NCBI GenBank assembly: GCA_963524305.1
Contig: CAURGH010000001.1
Location: 62,001-126,000 of the forward strand
DNA length: 64,000 nucleotides
Direction of reading: 5' to 3'
Source of the DNA: JABCPH02 sp963524305
Lineage (GTDB): Bacteria > Fusobacteriota > Fusobacteriia > Fusobacteriales > Leptotrichiaceae
Shown here: piece by piece, positions 18,154 to 27,383 of the stretch
How positions within the stretch are numbered: the first letter of the stretch is position 1
Layout: every line of letters begins with the position of its first letter
Made by a program: the position numbers and the translations under genes
The notes under the pieces: generated by a model
Told to the model about the DNA's origin: nothing
The model's input: the letters and a program-made list of their open reading frames with translations, nothing else
The model's database searches: none

Positions 18154-18183
18154 TTTATACTACAAAGTAATGTAAAAAATCAA
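18154..18183 (-). promoter_or_regulatory. Promoter of gdhA
   Basis: Minus strand: TTGATT (18183-18178), 18-base spacer, TATAAA (18159-18154), about 43 bases before the start. Confidence 0.55.
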
Positions 18184-18315
18184 GTGTTTTTTTTAAAGAT
18201 ATAAAAAAAATAAGAATGTATATATTTCATAAATATTTGTTTTTAAAATATTTTGATAAAAAAAGTATTTTACTCTGTTAAAAAGAAAAAAATAATTAAA
18301 AAAATCGTAAAAATT

Positions 18316-18324
18316 TGCTATAAT
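18316..18324 (+). promoter_or_regulatory. Extended -10 promoter of the MORN-whiA-lpxK operon
   Basis: TGC-TATAAT, 35 bases before the ATG at 18359. No clear -35. Confidence 0.6.
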
Positions 18325-18358
18325 ATAATATAAGATGAATTTTGAAAGGAAAGAAATA

Positions 18359-19168
18359 ATGAAAATAAGAAAAAAAATATTTTTAATATCAAGTATGATT
18401 TTTATATCAGCAGTATCATATGGAAAAGATGTATTTGCAAATTATGGAGTAAGTTTTGGAAAAGTAAATTTGACTCAAGCTACAGTGAGTGATAGCAATG
18501 ATTTTAAGAGAATTGACGGGCAAACTTACCAAATAACAGGAAGTGGAAATTACAGAATAATGGATCAAGGAGGAAGACGTTTAAATATTACATTGAATCA
18601 AGGAGTTCTTGATGGAGCATATGAAGAATATTATGCAAATGGGAATCTTTATACAACAGGAAGATATGTGAACGGTAAAAAAGAAGGAGAATGGACTGTT
18701 TATTTTGAAAATGGAAAAGTTTGGAAAAAATATCAATATAAAAATGATAGTTTGAATGGAAGATATGTTTCATATTATGGAAATACAGGAATGCAAGAAA
18801 TTGTTGGAGATTATTTAGATGGAAAATCAACAGGGACATGGACTTATTATTTCCAAAATGGTTCAACAGAAAAAAGAGAAAATTATGTAGATGGTAAGAA
18901 AAATGGGCTAGTTACAGAATGGTACTCAAATGGAAATAAAAAATCAGAAATAAATTATGTAGATGGTGAGGTAAATGGGAAAGTAGCCGTTTATTACTCA
19001 AATGGCAGAATTTTCTATGAAGGAAATTTACAAGGAAACAGTGGTTCTATAAAAGGTTATTACACTGATGGATCACTTGGATTTTCTGGAAATTTAACAA
19101 ATAGAAAAAGAACAGGGACATGGACTTATTACACTAAATCAGGTTCTTCGAGAACTGTAAATTATTAG
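18359..19168 (+). CDS. Exported MORN-repeat protein
   Basis: 269 residues. The AAAGGAAAG site supports the ATG at 18359 over 18335, giving a signal peptide (KIRKKIFLISSMIFISAVSYG). From about residue 85 it consists of MORN_2/YwqK-type repeats of about 23 residues (NGNLYTTGRYVNGKKEGEWT, NGSTEKRENYVDGKKNGLVT, NGNKKSEINYVDGEVNGKV and others), a beta-rich membrane- or protein-binding array. The exact role is unknown. It heads an operon with whiA (26-base gap) and lpxK. Confidence 0.78.
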   Translation: MKIRKKIFLISSMIFISAVSYGKDVFANYGVSFGKVNLTQATVSDSNDFKRIDGQTYQITGSGNYRIMDQGGRRLNITLNQGVLDGAYEEYYANGNLYTTGRYVNGKKEGEWTVYFENGKVWKKYQYKNDSLNGRYVSYYGNTGMQEIVGDYLDGKSTGTWTYYFQNGSTEKRENYVDGKKNGLVTEWYSNGNKKSEINYVDGEVNGKVAVYYSNGRIFYEGNLQGNSGSIKGYYTDGSLGFSGNLTNRKRTGTWTYYTKSGSSRTVNY

Positions 19169-19194
19169 AAAAAACAGTTAGGAGGGAAACAGCA

Positions 19195-20100
19195 TTGTCT
19201 TATTCAGCTGTTCTCAAAAGAGAAATTTTTAATAAAGAAATTAGCAATAAAGAAGAAAAATATGCAGAGTTATTTGGGATTTTTAGTGCAAAAAAATCTT
19301 TTAAAAAGAAAGGAATTCATTTTAGCACGGAAAATGTTTCGTTAGCAAAAAGAGTTTACTCTAATTTGAGAGATGTGACAGAAATGGATATACAAATAAA
19401 ATATCAAGTTGATAAAAAATTAGGAACACATAAGATTTATGAGGTAATAGCTTTAGTAACTAAGAATTCCGAGAAAGAATACAACTATTTATTGAATAAA
19501 ATGTTATCGTTAAAAAACTTTTTTGAGAAGAAAACAGAAGAGCAACTTGCAGGTATAATAAGAGGTTTCTTTTTAAGTTGTGGTTATGTAAAATCGCCTG
19601 AAAAAGGGTATGCGCTGGATTTTTTTGTGGATACAGAAGATTCGGCTACATATTTATATTATTTGTTTAAAAATATGAAAAAGAGAGTTTTTCAGACGGA
19701 TAAAAAGAATAAAAGTTTGGTTTATTTGAGGAATTCTGAAGATATTTTGGATATAATATTTTTAATTGGAGGAGTTACTTCTTTTTTTGAGTTTGAAGAA
19801 GTAGTTGTGAATAAAGAAATTAGGAATAGAATTAATAGAAATATAAACTGGGAAATTGCTAATGAAACGAAAAAATTATCGGCTTCAGAAAAGCAAATAA
19901 AAATGATTAAGTTTATTGAGGAAAAATTAGGCCTAGAAAATTTGACAGATGTGTTGAAAGAAACTGCATATTTGCGATTGGAAAACGAAGATTTATCATT
20001 GCAAGAATTAGCAGATTTAATGGAAATTTCTAAATCGGGAATAAAAAATAGATTTAGAAGATTAGAAACAGTTTATAAAAGTTTAGTAGAAGAAAGTTAG
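19195..20100 (+). CDS. whiA: DNA-binding protein WhiA
   Basis: 301 residues. The N-terminal LAGLIDADG-like fold of WhiA is seen in EQLAGIIRGFFLSCGYVKSPEKGYALDF; the C-terminal helix-turn-helix is QELADLMEISKSGIKNRFRRLE. WhiA is widespread in Gram-positives, where it affects division and chromosome segregation. The start is TTG at 19195, eight bases after GGAGGG. Its position beside lpxK rather than the usual yvcJ/yvcK partners is noteworthy. Confidence 0.85.
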   Translation: MSYSAVLKREIFNKEISNKEEKYAELFGIFSAKKSFKKKGIHFSTENVSLAKRVYSNLRDVTEMDIQIKYQVDKKLGTHKIYEVIALVTKNSEKEYNYLLNKMLSLKNFFEKKTEEQLAGIIRGFFLSCGYVKSPEKGYALDFFVDTEDSATYLYYLFKNMKKRVFQTDKKNKSLVYLRNSEDILDIIFLIGGVTSFFEFEEVVVNKEIRNRINRNINWEIANETKKLSASEKQIKMIKFIEEKLGLENLTDVLKETAYLRLENEDLSLQELADLMEISKSGIKNRFRRLETVYKSLVEES

Positions 20101-20112
20101 AGTGAAAATTAA

Positions 20113-21069
20113 ATGAAAATATTGTCTTTAATATATGGATTTATTGTTTTTGTGCGAAATAAACTTTATGATTGGAATATTTTGAAATCAAAAAAAGTTG
20201 ATGGCGTGGAAGTCATTTGTATTGGAAATATCGTTGTAGGTGGCTCAGGAAAAACGCCTGCGGTACAGTATTTTTGTAAGAAATATTTGGAAGAAGGCAA
20301 GAAAGTTGGTATTTTGAGCAGGGGATATAAAGGTAAAAGAGATAATGATTTGCTTTTAGTAAGAGATGAAAGTGGAATACTTGCAAGTGCACTAGAATCA
20401 GGTGATGAAGCATTTTTACATTCATTGAGTTTGCCAGTTCCAGTGGTTGTTTGTAGTAATCGTTATGAAGGTGCAAAATATTTGAAGGAAAAATGTGGTG
20501 TGGAAGTTGTGATTATGGATGATGGTTTTCAGCATAGAAAATTATTGAAGGATAAAAATATTGTGTTAATTGATGCGACAAATCCGTTTGGTGGTGATAA
20601 TTATTTGCCAAAAGGAAGATTGAGAGAATCAGTAAACGAGCTAAAAAGAGCTGACGAAATAATTATTACGAAAAGCAATTATGTCAATCCACAAAATATA
20701 GAAAAAATCAAGTTAAGAATTAAAAAATATGGTAAAAAAATTTTTGTTGCAACTTTTGAAGGAGATTATTTTTATGATAATTTAGAGAAAAAGTATAATC
20801 TTGATGTGATAAAAAATAAAAAAGTATTGATTTTTTCATCAATTGCTAATCCGAAGGTTTTTTACAATACGATAGAAAAATTGCAGCCTGATTTGATAAA
20901 ACAAGTGACCTTTGATGATCATCATTCATATACTGAAAGTGAAATTGAGAATTTATCAAAAGAAGCAAAAAAATATGATTATTTGTTGACAACGGAAAAA
21001 GATATTGTGAAAGTTAATAGAGAAATACCAAATTTGTTAGTTTTGAAAATGAAATTTGATATTATTTAG
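20113..21069 (+). CDS. lpxK: Tetraacyldisaccharide 4'-kinase
   Basis: A 318-residue inner-membrane-associated kinase that adds the 4'-phosphate of lipid A. The P-loop is VGGSGKTPAVQYF near residues 42-54; DDGFQHRKL and DATNPFGGDNYLPKGRLRE are LpxK landmarks. A hydrophobic N terminus anchors it. It shows the organism makes lipid A. It starts 12 bases after whiA. Confidence 0.95.
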   Translation: MKILSLIYGFIVFVRNKLYDWNILKSKKVDGVEVICIGNIVVGGSGKTPAVQYFCKKYLEEGKKVGILSRGYKGKRDNDLLLVRDESGILASALESGDEAFLHSLSLPVPVVVCSNRYEGAKYLKEKCGVEVVIMDDGFQHRKLLKDKNIVLIDATNPFGGDNYLPKGRLRESVNELKRADEIIITKSNYVNPQNIEKIKLRIKKYGKKIFVATFEGDYFYDNLEKKYNLDVIKNKKVLIFSSIANPKVFYNTIEKLQPDLIKQVTFDDHHSYTESEIENLSKEAKKYDYLLTTEKDIVKVNREIPNLLVLKMKFDII

Positions 21070-21089
21070 CACTGGTTAGGAGGAAAAAC

Positions 21090-21875
21090 TTGTATAAAAA
21101 TAAAGAAAAAATAGAGGGAAATTCTATATTTCAAGGTATAGACAGTTTTTCAGAATTTATTATTGAATACAAAAATCAATTTGAGAAGAGAAAATATTTT
21201 TCGATTGATGATGATTTTAAAATAAATTTTAAAAAGCCATCGTACATACTGGAATTAGTTTATATATATTTTAAAAATGAAAATATTGAAAAAACTGAAA
21301 TCGAAGAAGCTATAAAAGATGAGTTTTTGGATGTTTTTAAGGCAAAAGATAAAAAAATAAATAGATTGTCAAAAATTGAAAAAAATAAATTGTCAGAAAG
21401 TTTTTTTAGAGCGATTTTAAATAAAGATTCTGTACATTCTATAAAATTAGGAAATGAATTATTTTATAAAGATAGTGAAAAACTATTTGAAATAATGTAT
21501 AATTTTTCATTGATTTCAGCAGATGGAAATAAATTAATAAAAACTTTTTTTGCAGAAAAAATGCTTGAAGAGATTGGTAAAAAATATAAAAAATATTCTG
21601 AAAAAGATGAATTTGTAGAGCAAATCTTGAGAAATGTTATAAATTATTTTGTAAAATCTGATTCAAAATTTATTAATTTTGATGATAGTAACGTGAAAGA
21701 ATATTTTGAAAAAAACAATGTTAATGCACTTTATAAACAAATTTATAATAAATATTTTGATAAAATTTCAGAAAGATATGATATAAAAACAAAAAAAGAA
21801 TTTCAGTTTGAGATTTTAGATAAAGAGAAAGAAAATTTATCAATTTCAGAAAAATTGTTATTTGAAAATATTTAA
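21090..21875 (+). CDS. Hypothetical protein downstream of lpxK
   Basis: 261 residues starting at TTG (21090) behind a perfect GGAGG. No motif recognised. It is charged, Lys/Glu/Phe-rich and mostly helical by composition, with no signal peptide or membrane segment. A 20-base gap places it as the last gene of the whiA-lpxK operon. The long frame, ribosome site and normal codon use make it a real gene; its function is unknown. Confidence 0.6.
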   Translation: MYKNKEKIEGNSIFQGIDSFSEFIIEYKNQFEKRKYFSIDDDFKINFKKPSYILELVYIYFKNENIEKTEIEEAIKDEFLDVFKAKDKKINRLSKIEKNKLSESFFRAILNKDSVHSIKLGNELFYKDSEKLFEIMYNFSLISADGNKLIKTFFAEKMLEEIGKKYKKYSEKDEFVEQILRNVINYFVKSDSKFINFDDSNVKEYFEKNNVNALYKQIYNKYFDKISERYDIKTKKEFQFEILDKEKENLSISEKLLFENI

Positions 21876-21942
21876 AATTCTAGAAAAAAATTTGGATAGA
21901 AGTTTTTATTGTGCAAAAAATTTGGAATAAATGATTATCATA

Positions 21943-21951
21943 TGGTATAAT
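21943..21951 (+). promoter_or_regulatory. Extended -10 promoter of serS
   Basis: TGG-TATAAT, about 105 bases before the serS ATG. In the leader, TATACTCT (21972-21979) and AGAGTATA (21988-21995) form a short 8-bp hairpin. No T-box features were found. Confidence 0.6.
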
Positions 21952-22055
21952 AGCAACGAAAGATGTTTTGATATACTCTTTGAATGGAGAGTATAATTGA
22001 TTAAGAAATAAATTATTGTTTTAATGAATAAAAATAAATTTAGGAAGGGAAAAAG

Positions 22056-23327
22056 ATGTTAGAATTAAGATATATAAGAGAAAATGTAGACAAAGTTAGA
22101 GAATACTTGAAAAGTAGAAATAGTGATTTTGATTTGGATTCTTTAATTAAATTAGATGAAGAAAGAAGAAATATTTTACAAGAAGTAGAAGTATTGAAAA
22201 AAGAGAGAAATGAATCAAGTTCTTTAATTGGAAAATATAAACAAGAAGGAAAAGATGCAACAGAATTATTAAATAGAATGCAAGAAGTTAGTGCAAAAAT
22301 AAAAGAATTAGACCAAAAAGTAGCTGAAATTGAAGAAAAACAAAAAGTGTTAACTTATACTATTCCTAACAAATTACATGAATCAACTCCAATTGGGAAA
22401 GATGAAGATGACAATGTTGAAATTAGAAAATGGGGAACTCCAAGAGAATTTGATTTTGAGCCAAAATCTCATGATGAATTAGGAGTTAATCTTGGAATTT
22501 TAGACTTTGAAAGAGGTTCAAAATTAGGTGGTTCAAGATTCACAGTTTATAAAAATGCGGCTGCTAGATTAGAAAGAGCGTTAATTGCTTTTATGATTGA
22601 TGTTCACACTCAAGAAGAAGATTTTGAAGAAATTTTCACACCACAACTTGTAAAAAAAGAAATGATGGTTGGAACAGGACAATTACCTAAATTTGCTGAG
22701 GATGCTTACAAAATTGAAGGAGAAGAAATGTATTTAATTCCGACAGCAGAAGTAACACTTACAAATTTACATAATGGAGAAATTTTAGACGAAGAAGAAT
22801 TACCTAAACATTACTGTGGATATACAGCTTGTTTTAGAAAAGAAGCTGGTTCAGGTGGTCGTGATTTAAAAGGGCTTATTCGTCAACATCAATTTAATAA
22901 AGTTGAAATGGTAAAAATTGTGAAACCAGAAACTTCTTATGACGAACTTGAATCAATGGTAAATAGTGCAGAAAAAATCTTGCAAAAATTGAATTTGCCA
23001 TATAGAGTGATTTCACTTTGTAGTGGAGATATAGGATTTAGTGCTGCTAAAACTTATGATTTAGAAGTTTGGGTGCCTAGTCAAAATAAATATAGAGAAA
23101 TTTCATCTTGCTCAAATACAGAAGATTTCCAAGCAAGAAGAGCTATGATTAAATATCGTGATAAAGAAACTAAAAAAAGTCACTTTGTACACACGTTAAA
23201 TGGTTCAGGACTTGCAGTTGGAAGAACTTTATTGGCAATTATGGAAAATTACCAACAAGATGATGGAAGTATTGTAATTCCTGAAGTTCTAGTACCTTAC
23301 ATGGGTGGAATGACTGTAATTAAATAA
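22056..23327 (+). CDS. serS: Seryl-tRNA synthetase
   Basis: A 423-residue class II synthetase. The N-terminal long antiparallel coiled coil (about 30-100) grips the tRNA variable arm. The catalytic core has motif 2 (CFRKEAGSGGRDLKGLIRQHQF) and motif 3 (LNGSGLAVGRTLLAIMENYQ). Length is typical. Confidence 0.97.
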   Translation: MLELRYIRENVDKVREYLKSRNSDFDLDSLIKLDEERRNILQEVEVLKKERNESSSLIGKYKQEGKDATELLNRMQEVSAKIKELDQKVAEIEEKQKVLTYTIPNKLHESTPIGKDEDDNVEIRKWGTPREFDFEPKSHDELGVNLGILDFERGSKLGGSRFTVYKNAAARLERALIAFMIDVHTQEEDFEEIFTPQLVKKEMMVGTGQLPKFAEDAYKIEGEEMYLIPTAEVTLTNLHNGEILDEEELPKHYCGYTACFRKEAGSGGRDLKGLIRQHQFNKVEMVKIVKPETSYDELESMVNSAEKILQKLNLPYRVISLCSGDIGFSAAKTYDLEVWVPSQNKYREISSCSNTEDFQARRAMIKYRDKETKKSHFVHTLNGSGLAVGRTLLAIMENYQQDDGSIVIPEVLVPYMGGMTVIK

Positions 23328-23377
23328 GAGTTGATTTTAAAGGTTTCCTGAGGCATTTTTAGAAGTAGGAGATAATT

Positions 23378-24106
23378 ATGATAAAAACTTTATTAAAATT
23401 TTTAAAAATTTTGTTATTTACAATAATTTTTGGAGGAATTGTTACTTGTTTAGAACTAAGTGGATATGTATATCATAATGATATTCTAGCAAAAATGCTT
23501 GGATTCAAAATACAAGGACTTGATATATCCCACCATCAAGAAAGAGTAAATTGGACAAAAGTTGATAGTAATAAATATAAATTCATTATTATGAAAGCGA
23601 CAGAAGGACAAAATTTTTTAGATTCAGATTTTTCGTATAATTGGAATAATGCTCGATTAAATGGATTTACAGTAGGAGCATATCACTTTTTCTCGATGCT
23701 TAGTAGTGGAAAAGCTCAAGCAGATTTTTATATAAGTAAAGTTCCTTATTCTGAAAGAACATTACCTCCAATTATTGATTTAGAAATACCAACAAAATAT
23801 CCAAAAGATCAAGTTTTAAAAGAATTAAAGGATATGACCGATAAATTGGAGAAACAATATAAAAAGAGAGTAATTTTTTATGTGACATATTATACATATG
23901 AAGCATATATAAAAGGAGAATTTCCAAATAATAAGTTGTGGATTAGAGATATAAAATTTATACCGAATTTAGAAGAATATGATAGATGGGTGATTTGGCA
24001 AGTTTCCAATAGGGGAAGAATTTTTGGAATACCAGGATTCACTGATAAAAATGTACTTAGAGGAGATTCTGTAGAAAAATTGATAAAAGAGAGTCAAATA
24101 AAATAA
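23378..24106 (+). CDS. GH25 lysozyme-type muramidase
   Basis: 242 residues with an N-terminal membrane segment (about 8-30) acting as signal or anchor. A GH25 domain covers the rest: GLDISHHQ with D49, ATEGQNFLDSDF, DLEI with D134 and E136, and the C-terminal WQVSNRGRIFGIPG segment. GH25 enzymes cleave the MurNAc-GlcNAc bond of peptidoglycan. It may serve wall remodelling in the periplasm. It starts 50 bases after serS, with its own GGAGATA site. Confidence 0.85.
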   Translation: MIKTLLKFLKILLFTIIFGGIVTCLELSGYVYHNDILAKMLGFKIQGLDISHHQERVNWTKVDSNKYKFIIMKATEGQNFLDSDFSYNWNNARLNGFTVGAYHFFSMLSSGKAQADFYISKVPYSERTLPPIIDLEIPTKYPKDQVLKELKDMTDKLEKQYKKRVIFYVTYYTYEAYIKGEFPNNKLWIRDIKFIPNLEEYDRWVIWQVSNRGRIFGIPGFTDKNVLRGDSVEKLIKESQIK

Positions 24107-24112
24107 AAACTA

Positions 24113-24141
24113 TTGATTTTTAAGAAAAAATTTGTTAATAT
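24113..24141 (+). promoter_or_regulatory. Promoter of fba
   Basis: TTGATT (24113-24118), 17-base spacer, TAATAT (24136-24141) with a preceding TGT. The -10 lies in the palindrome TTAATATATATTAA (24135-24148), which may be chance in AT-rich DNA. Confidence 0.55.
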
Positions 24142-24189
24142 ATATTAAACAGAGTTTTGAGTAACAAAATAATTATAGGAGGAACGATA

Positions 24190-25173
24190 ATGAAATATCA
24201 TTACAAAGAGTTAGGATTAGTAAACACTAAAGAAATGTTTGCTAAAGCAAACAAAGAAGGATATGCAGTTCCAGCATTTAACTTTAATAATTTGGAACAA
24301 TTACAAGGAATTATTGAAGCAGCAGTTGAAACTGGTTCACCAGTAATTTTACAAGTGTCTACAGGAGCTAGAAGCTATATTGGTAAAGAAATGTTACCTT
24401 GGCTTGCAAAAGCTGCTACAGCTTATGTAGAAGCATCAGGATCTGATATTCCAGTAGCATTACACTTGGATCATGGTCCAAATTTTGAGGAAGCTAAAGA
24501 TTGTATTGAATATGGATTCTCTTCAGTAATGTATGACGGATCTCACCATCCATATGATCAAAATGTTGCAGAAGCTAGACAAGTTGCTGATTTTGCTCAC
24601 GAACATGATGTAACAGTTGAAGCTGAATTAGGAGTTTTAGCTGGAATCGAAGATGACGTAGAAGCAGCTGAACATATTTACACTCAACCTGAAGAAGTTG
24701 AAGATTTCGTATCTAAAACTGGTGTTGACTCATTAGCAATCGCAATTGGAACTTCTCATGGAGCTCACAAATTTAAACCAGGTGAAGATCCTAAATTAAG
24801 ATTAGACATCTTGGCTGAAATCGAAAAAAGAATCCCTGGATTCCCAATCGTATTACACGGTTCTTCAGCAGTACCTCAACAATTCGTAAAAATGATTAAA
24901 GAATATGGTGGAGAATTAGCTGATGCAATTGGTATACCTGATGAAGAATTAAGAAAAGCTTCTAAATCAGCAGTAGCTAAAATTAACGTAGATACTGATG
25001 GAAGATTAGCATTCACTGCAGGAGTTAGAGAAGTATTTGCTAAAAAACCTACAGAATTTGACCCAAGAAAATATTTAGGGCCAGCTAAAGACTACATTAG
25101 AGATTACTACAAAGATAAAATCACAAATGTATTCGGTTCAAACGGAGCATACAAAGCTGGAAAAGCTAGATAG
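24190..25173 (+). CDS. fba: Class II fructose-1,6-bisphosphate aldolase
   Basis: A 327-residue zinc aldolase of glycolysis. LHLDHGP holds the catalytic Asp94 and zinc ligand His95; later zinc ligands lie in GTSHGAH and VLHGSS. An upstream in-frame start (24157) is rejected because AGGAGG (24177-24182) is placed for the ATG at 24190. Codon use is more biased than its neighbours (many GCT, GAA, AAA), as expected for a highly expressed gene. Confidence 0.95.
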   Translation: MKYHYKELGLVNTKEMFAKANKEGYAVPAFNFNNLEQLQGIIEAAVETGSPVILQVSTGARSYIGKEMLPWLAKAATAYVEASGSDIPVALHLDHGPNFEEAKDCIEYGFSSVMYDGSHHPYDQNVAEARQVADFAHEHDVTVEAELGVLAGIEDDVEAAEHIYTQPEEVEDFVSKTGVDSLAIAIGTSHGAHKFKPGEDPKLRLDILAEIEKRIPGFPIVLHGSSAVPQQFVKMIKEYGGELADAIGIPDEELRKASKSAVAKINVDTDGRLAFTAGVREVFAKKPTEFDPRKYLGPAKDYIRDYYKDKITNVFGSNGAYKAGKAR

Positions 25174-25207
25174 TACCTTTACAGTAAAATCTTTTTATAA
25201 TTAAATT

Positions 25208-25252
25208 TATCTTGGGAAAGGAGATATATTTTATATTTCTTTTCTCAAGGTA
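25208..25252 (+). other. Long hairpin downstream of fba
   Basis: Arms 25211-25228 and 25232-25249 pair over 18 consecutive bases (three G-T wobbles) with a TTT loop, extendable to 21 bp. No T-run follows on either strand, so it is better read as a 3'-end stabiliser or small-RNA element than as a terminator. Confidence 0.5.
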
Positions 25253-25307
25253 TAAAAAAACTTAATTAATTTAATGTTTTATTAAATTATCTGTACAAAT
25301 ACATATG

Positions 25308-25330
25308 AATCTAACTATATTAGTTAGATT
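25308..25330. repeat. Perfect inverted repeat in the fba-pyrG gap
   Basis: AATCTAACTA and TAGTTAGATT are perfect 10-base arms around TAT. Orientation and role are unclear; it may be an operator or a second 3' hairpin. Confidence 0.35.
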
Positions 25331-25352
25331 ATCAGTAAGAAATGTAAAAAAT

Positions 25353-25384
25353 AAGATGAAAATTTTTTTTTTCGTCTTTTTTTA
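25353..25384 (+). terminator. Terminator before pyrG
   Basis: AAGATGAAAA pairs with TTTTCGTCTT (10 bp, one wobble), followed by T7ATT. It lies about 180 bases after fba, upstream of the pyrG promoter, and so probably ends the fba transcript. Confidence 0.65.
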
Positions 25385-25443
25385 TTGTATTATTATATTA
25401 AAGATACAGTAATGATATTTTTATTAAAAAGTGTTATTTTATT

Positions 25444-25472
25444 TTGGAAAAAATCATGATTAATGATAAAAT
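25444..25472 (+). promoter_or_regulatory. Putative pyrG promoter
   Basis: TTGGAA (25444-25449), 17-base spacer, TAAAAT (25467-25472), about 112 bases before the start. The remaining leader is A/T-rich without a clear attenuator. Confidence 0.4.
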
Positions 25473-25584
25473 ATGTATTTTAAAATAAAAAATAATAAAA
25501 AAATTCTATAATTATGTTAAAAAATAGTGAAAAATTAAATATATATAAAGAGAAAGGTTTAAAGTAAATAATTAGGAGGAAAAA

Positions 25585-27195
25585 ATGAGTAAAGTTGATA
25601 CTACAAAATATATTTTTGTTACGGGAGGAGTGGTGTCTTCTCTAGGTAAAGGGATTGTTGCGTCATCATTGGGTAGATTATTAAAAGAGAGGGGATATAA
25701 GGTGACAATTCAAAAGTTTGATCCTTATTTGAATGTAGATCCTGGAACAATGAGTCCTTATCAGCATGGAGAAGTTTTTGTTACAGAGGATGGAGCAGAA
25801 ACTGATTTGGATTTAGGGCATTATGAGAGATTTATAAATGAAAATCTTACTCAATACAGTAATTTAACATCTGGAAAAATAATGTCTAGAATTATTGCAA
25901 AAGAAAGAAAAGGAGAATTTTTAGGAGGTACAGTTCAAACAGTTCCTCATGTAACTGATGAGATAAAAAGTAATATTAAATTGGCTGGAGAAAAAGCAGG
26001 AGCTGATTTTGTAATTACTGAAATTGGTGGAACAATAGGGGATATAGAAAGTGATCCGTTTATTGAAGCTATTAGACAATGGAAAAGAGAAGTTGGGAGA
26101 GAAAATATAGCGTATATTCACGTGACATTGTTACCTTACTTGAAAGCGGCAGGAGAATTGAAAACAAAACCTACACAACATAGTGTTAAAACATTACAAG
26201 GATTAGGAATTTCACCTGATATTATCGTTGTTAGAAGTGAACATCCTGTGAATCAAAGTATTAAGAAAAAGATCTCAATTTTCTGTGATATTGATGAAGA
26301 AGCTGTTATAGAATCAACAGATGCTGAAAATCTTTACGAAATACCGTTAACAATGGAAAGATTAGGATTGGCCGATGTTATTTGTAAACATTTTAAATTG
26401 GATAATCAAAAACCATCATTAGCAACTTGGAGCAAAATGGTTGATAAATTTAAAAATCCTAAAAAATTGGTGAAAGTGGCTGTTGTAGGAAAATATGTTG
26501 AGTTAAAAGATGCTTACATTAGTATTACTGAATCAATAGAACATGCAGGGTTTAATTTAGATACTAAAGTGGAAATTGACTATTTGAAAGCTGGAGATTT
26601 TGATGTTGAAAAACTTGCTAATTATGACGGAATTTTGGTTCCAGGAGGTTTTGGAGATAGAGGAATTGATGGTAAAATAGAAGCGATTAGATATGCTAGA
26701 GAAAATAGAATTCCTTTCTTTGGAATATGTTTAGGAATGCAAATGGCTTGTGTGGAATTTGCTAGAAATGTGTTAGACTATCCAGAAGCAACATCAACAG
26801 AATTTGATAAAGATACTAAATATCCAATTATTAGCTTAATGGAAGAGCAAGAAGGAATCGAGGATATGGGAGGAACTATGAGACTAGGTTCTTATCCTTG
26901 TATTTTAAAAGAAGGAAGTATTGCGGCTAAAGTTTACGGACAAACTGAAATTTCTGAAAGACATAGACATAGATATGAATTTAACAATAGTTACAGAGAA
27001 GAATTTGAAAAAGCAGGAATGGATATTGTAGGAGTTTCTCCAAATGGAAAATATGTTGAAACAATAGAAATTAAAGACCATCCTTATTTTGTTGCGTGTC
27101 AATATCATCCTGAATTTAAGAGTAGACCGAATAGACCTCATCCGTTGTTTACTGGTTGGATAAAAGCGGTTATTGAAAAAAGAAGTGGTAAATAA
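25585..27195 (+). CDS. pyrG: CTP synthase
   Basis: A 536-residue enzyme aminating UTP to CTP. The N-terminal synthetase domain has GGVVSSLGKGI near residue 14 and DPYLNVDPGTMSP. The C-terminal glutaminase domain has the nucleophile Cys382 in GICLGMQ and the His/Glu pair in QYHPEFKSRP. Standard length. AGGAGG precedes the ATG. Confidence 0.98.
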   Translation: MSKVDTTKYIFVTGGVVSSLGKGIVASSLGRLLKERGYKVTIQKFDPYLNVDPGTMSPYQHGEVFVTEDGAETDLDLGHYERFINENLTQYSNLTSGKIMSRIIAKERKGEFLGGTVQTVPHVTDEIKSNIKLAGEKAGADFVITEIGGTIGDIESDPFIEAIRQWKREVGRENIAYIHVTLLPYLKAAGELKTKPTQHSVKTLQGLGISPDIIVVRSEHPVNQSIKKKISIFCDIDEEAVIESTDAENLYEIPLTMERLGLADVICKHFKLDNQKPSLATWSKMVDKFKNPKKLVKVAVVGKYVELKDAYISITESIEHAGFNLDTKVEIDYLKAGDFDVEKLANYDGILVPGGFGDRGIDGKIEAIRYARENRIPFFGICLGMQMACVEFARNVLDYPEATSTEFDKDTKYPIISLMEEQEGIEDMGGTMRLGSYPCILKEGSIAAKVYGQTEISERHRHRYEFNNSYREEFEKAGMDIVGVSPNGKYVETIEIKDHPYFVACQYHPEFKSRPNRPHPLFTGWIKAVIEKRSGK

Positions 27196-27257
27196 TCAAT
27201 ATACATTAGAACTAGATTAATTTTAATATTAAAATTTTTAAAATAGAACTTATTATG

Positions 27258-27313
27258 AAAGAGATAATTTAGAATTTATATAGATGATATATTTTCTAGG
27301 TATCTCTTTTTTT
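27258..27313 (+). terminator. Terminator of pyrG
   Basis: AAAGAGATA (27258-27266) pairs with TATCTCTTT (27301-27309) over a partly self-complementary 34-base insert, followed by a T-run. Confidence 0.65.
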
Positions 27314-27320
27314 GTAAAAT

Positions 27321-27360
27321 AAAAAAACTTTTCAAAAATATAAATTTTGAAAAGTTTTTC
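27321..27360 (-). terminator. Terminator of ptsH (possibly bidirectional)
   Basis: AAAAACTTTTCAAAA pairs with TTTTGAAAAGTTTTT, 15 bp. On the minus strand a T-rich tail follows (TTTTTTTATTTT), so it serves ptsH; on the plus strand it may back up the pyrG terminator. Confidence 0.75.
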
Positions 27361-27383
27361 ATCTCTAATTTTTAAGAAGCGAA

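Noticed and set aside
21943..22055. T-box riboswitch before serS
   Set aside because: Only an 8-bp hairpin is present; no T-box consensus, specifier loop or antiterminator could be found.
27258..27360. Two hairpins between pyrG and ptsH as a small RNA
   Set aside because: Their T-runs and convergent position fit ordinary terminators for each gene.
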